A stretch of DNA of 6,705 bases from Clostridia bacterium (GTDB taxonomy: Bacteria > Bacillota_A > Clostridia > Oscillospirales > Butyricicoccaceae), in NCBI GenBank assembly GCA_017421885.1, contig JAFOHJ010000048.1, forward strand, positions 1-6,705. The letters are read 5' to 3'. Positions within the stretch are counted from its first letter, which is position 1. Every line of letters begins with the position of its first letter. Shown piece by piece: positions 5,749 to 6,705 of this stretch. Both the position numbers and the translations under genes were made by a program. Under the pieces are notes generated by a model. It did not search any database and was not told where the DNA came from. It was given only the letters and a program-made list of their open reading frames with translations.

Positions 5749-5768
5749 AAGATGAAAGGAGATGTATC

Positions 5769-6065
5769 ATGAACCGATATAACAGATTTTATCCCGGCGG
5801 CATGGTAGGGGGCGGCAGGCCCATGCCTCCTCGCCGTCCTGTTCCCTGCAGCGACAAACCCGCCTGCCCTCCCACACCCACCTATCAGTCACTTGTCTGC
5901 GCACCGAACTCCGGCTGCCAGGGCGGCGAAAGCCTGCCCACTGCCATGGCATACGTGAGCTGGCAGAATTGGGAAGAACCCTATGCGCCCGACACAGCCC
6001 TGTGCCGCGGCACTATCTTCCCCTCGCTCGATCTTCCGTTTATGGCATATAAGGGGGCACGATGA
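5769..6065 (+). CDS. cotJA: Spore coat-associated protein CotJA
   Basis: CotJA is a small inner-coat protein that, with CotJB, is linked to CotJC assembly in the spore coat (known from Bacillus subtilis). The 98-aa product shows the family signature in its C-terminal half: AMAYVSWQNWEEPY at 59-72 and GTIFPSLDLPF at 81-91. The N-terminal half is a Gly/Pro/Arg-rich tail (residues 9-26) followed by a cysteine-rich stretch with C27, C33, C44 and C50; C79 lies in the conserved region. Its start is backed by AAAGGAGAT at 5755-5763, with the AGGAG core 7 nt before the ATG. It is the first gene of a tightly packed operon, and its stop overlaps the cotJB start (ATGA). Synthesis in the sporulating mother cell is inferred from the operon and the -10 element. 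Confidence 0.92.
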   Translation: MNRYNRFYPGGMVGGGRPMPPRRPVPCSDKPACPPTPTYQSLVCAPNSGCQGGESLPTAMAYVSWQNWEEPYAPDTALCRGTIFPSLDLPFMAYKGAR

Positions 6066-6322
6066 TGAATATGAACGACAGAACTTCGGCGCTCAGAAGG
6101 CTTCAGGCTGCCGACTTTGCTCTTATAGAAGCCAATCTTTATCTCGACACCCATCCCCAGTGTCCCTGCGGCCTTGAGTATTTCAGATGTATGCGAAACG
6201 AGCGCGACGACGCCCTCTGTAGCTATGAAATGAACTTTGGTCCACTTACAATGGATAATTCGCAGGCAGAATGCAGCTGGGAATGGATCAATGATCCCTG
6301 GCCGTGGGAAATGGAGGCATAA
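6062..6322 (+). CDS. cotJB: Spore coat protein CotJB
   Basis: The second cotJ operon gene encodes an 86-aa coat protein. Family landmarks are LQAADFALIEANLYLDTHP at about 14-32, FGPLT at 59-63 and WEWINDPWPWE at 73-83, the last being the typical tryptophan-rich C-terminus. The start at 6062 overlaps the cotJA stop by 4 nt and is preceded by AAGGGGG, indicating translational coupling. An ATG at 6065 is a near-equal alternative that would shorten the protein by one residue. Five cysteines (C34, C36, C43, C53, C71) lie in a region that in familiar homologues is mostly charged, which could permit disulphide cross-linking or metal binding; this is inference. cotJC follows after 3 nt. Confidence 0.95.
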   Translation: MMNMNDRTSALRRLQAADFALIEANLYLDTHPQCPCGLEYFRCMRNERDDALCSYEMNFGPLTMDNSQAECSWEWINDPWPWEMEA

Positions 6323-6325
6323 ACT

Positions 6326-6705
6326 ATGTGGATATATCAGAAAAAACTCGAATACCCCATCCGCATCAGAAAGCCTGATGCCCGCGCCGCCAAGATCATC
6401 ATGAGCCAGTACGGTGGCCCCGACGGCGAGCTGGGTGCATCACTCAGATATCTCTCCCAGCGCTTTGCCATGCCTTATAAGGAAGTGGTAGGAACTCTGA
6501 CCGACATCGGAACCGAAGAGCTGGCCCACCTTGAGATGATCGGCACCATCATCTATCAGCTGACCCGAAATCTTTCCATCGAACAGATCAAGGCTCAGGG
6601 ATTTGATGACTACTTTGTCGACCACACCACCGGCATCTGGCCTTCGGCCGCATCGGGCATGCCCTTCACCTCGGCAGCATTCCAGTCAAAAGGCGATATC
6701 ATCAC
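6326..6705 (+). CDS. cotJC: CotJC, manganese-catalase-family spore coat protein (3'-truncated by window end)
   Basis: Only the first 126 codons are present; the frame is open to the window edge, against about 190 residues for the usual protein. CotJC belongs to the ferritin-like dimanganese catalase family, and clostridial homologues have been reported to degrade hydrogen peroxide on the spore. The characteristic start MWIYQKKLEYPI is seen. First-shell metal ligands visible are E35 in GELGASLRYL and E65 with H68 in TEELAHLEM; the remaining Glu and His ligands lie beyond the window. FVDHTTGIWPSAAS (97-110) is family-typical. The start is supported by GGAGG at 6313-6317, 8 nt upstream, inside the end of cotJB. 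Confidence 0.95.
   Translation, partial: MWIYQKKLEYPIRIRKPDARAAKIIMSQYGGPDGELGASLRYLSQRFAMPYKEVVGTLTDIGTEELAHLEMIGTIIYQLTRNLSIEQIKAQGFDDYFVDHTTGIWPSAASGMPFTSAAFQSKGDII

Overview
The window comes from an endospore-forming, low-to-moderate GC Firmicute of the class Clostridia. The evidence is gene content: the germination protease gpr beside spoIIP, and a cotJABC coat operon. All genes have strong AGGAGG-type ribosome binding sites. The compact layout and composition suggest an anaerobic gut clostridium (Oscillospiraceae-like), but genus-level placement is inference.

Layout. 103-972 (+) is gpr, the spore protease that degrades small acid-soluble proteins. It is followed by spoIIP at 1034-2107 (+), a peptidoglycan hydrolase of engulfment, with its own candidate mother-cell promoter in the 61-bp gap. 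From 2108 to 2358 there is no ordinary gene. This stretch holds a near-consensus sigma-A promoter and then a leader of about 200 nt that can fold into one long interrupted hairpin, overlapping a 33-codon open frame with its own Shine-Dalgarno. The leader serves mgtE (2359-3705, +), a complete Mg2+ channel/transporter, which ends in a perfect 13-bp intrinsic terminator. The recognisable M-box Mg2+ riboswitch that often precedes such genes is not visible. The leader is the best candidate in this window for something undescribed.

3758-3981 is a gap between convergent genes. It contains a segment of about 117 bp bounded by an 8-bp inverted repeat with TA-rich ends, possibly a small non-autonomous element. 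On the minus strand, 5187-3982 encodes an M20D-family zinc amidohydrolase with all expected metal ligands. 5645-5277 encodes a small stand-alone GIY-YIG nuclease-domain protein. The divergent 123-bp region 5646-5768 carries a 13-bp dyad between the two start regions and a mother-cell-type -10 element for the cotJ operon.

The cotJ operon runs to the right edge: cotJA (5769-6065), cotJB (6062-6322, ATGA overlap) and cotJC (6326 onward, cut by the window end; Mn-catalase family). CotJA and CotJB are unusually rich in cysteine. gpr, spoIIP and cotJABC act at different sporulation stages and compartments (germinating spore, engulfing mother-cell membrane, coat). mgtE, the M20 hydrolase and the GIY-YIG protein look like vegetative or unlinked functions.
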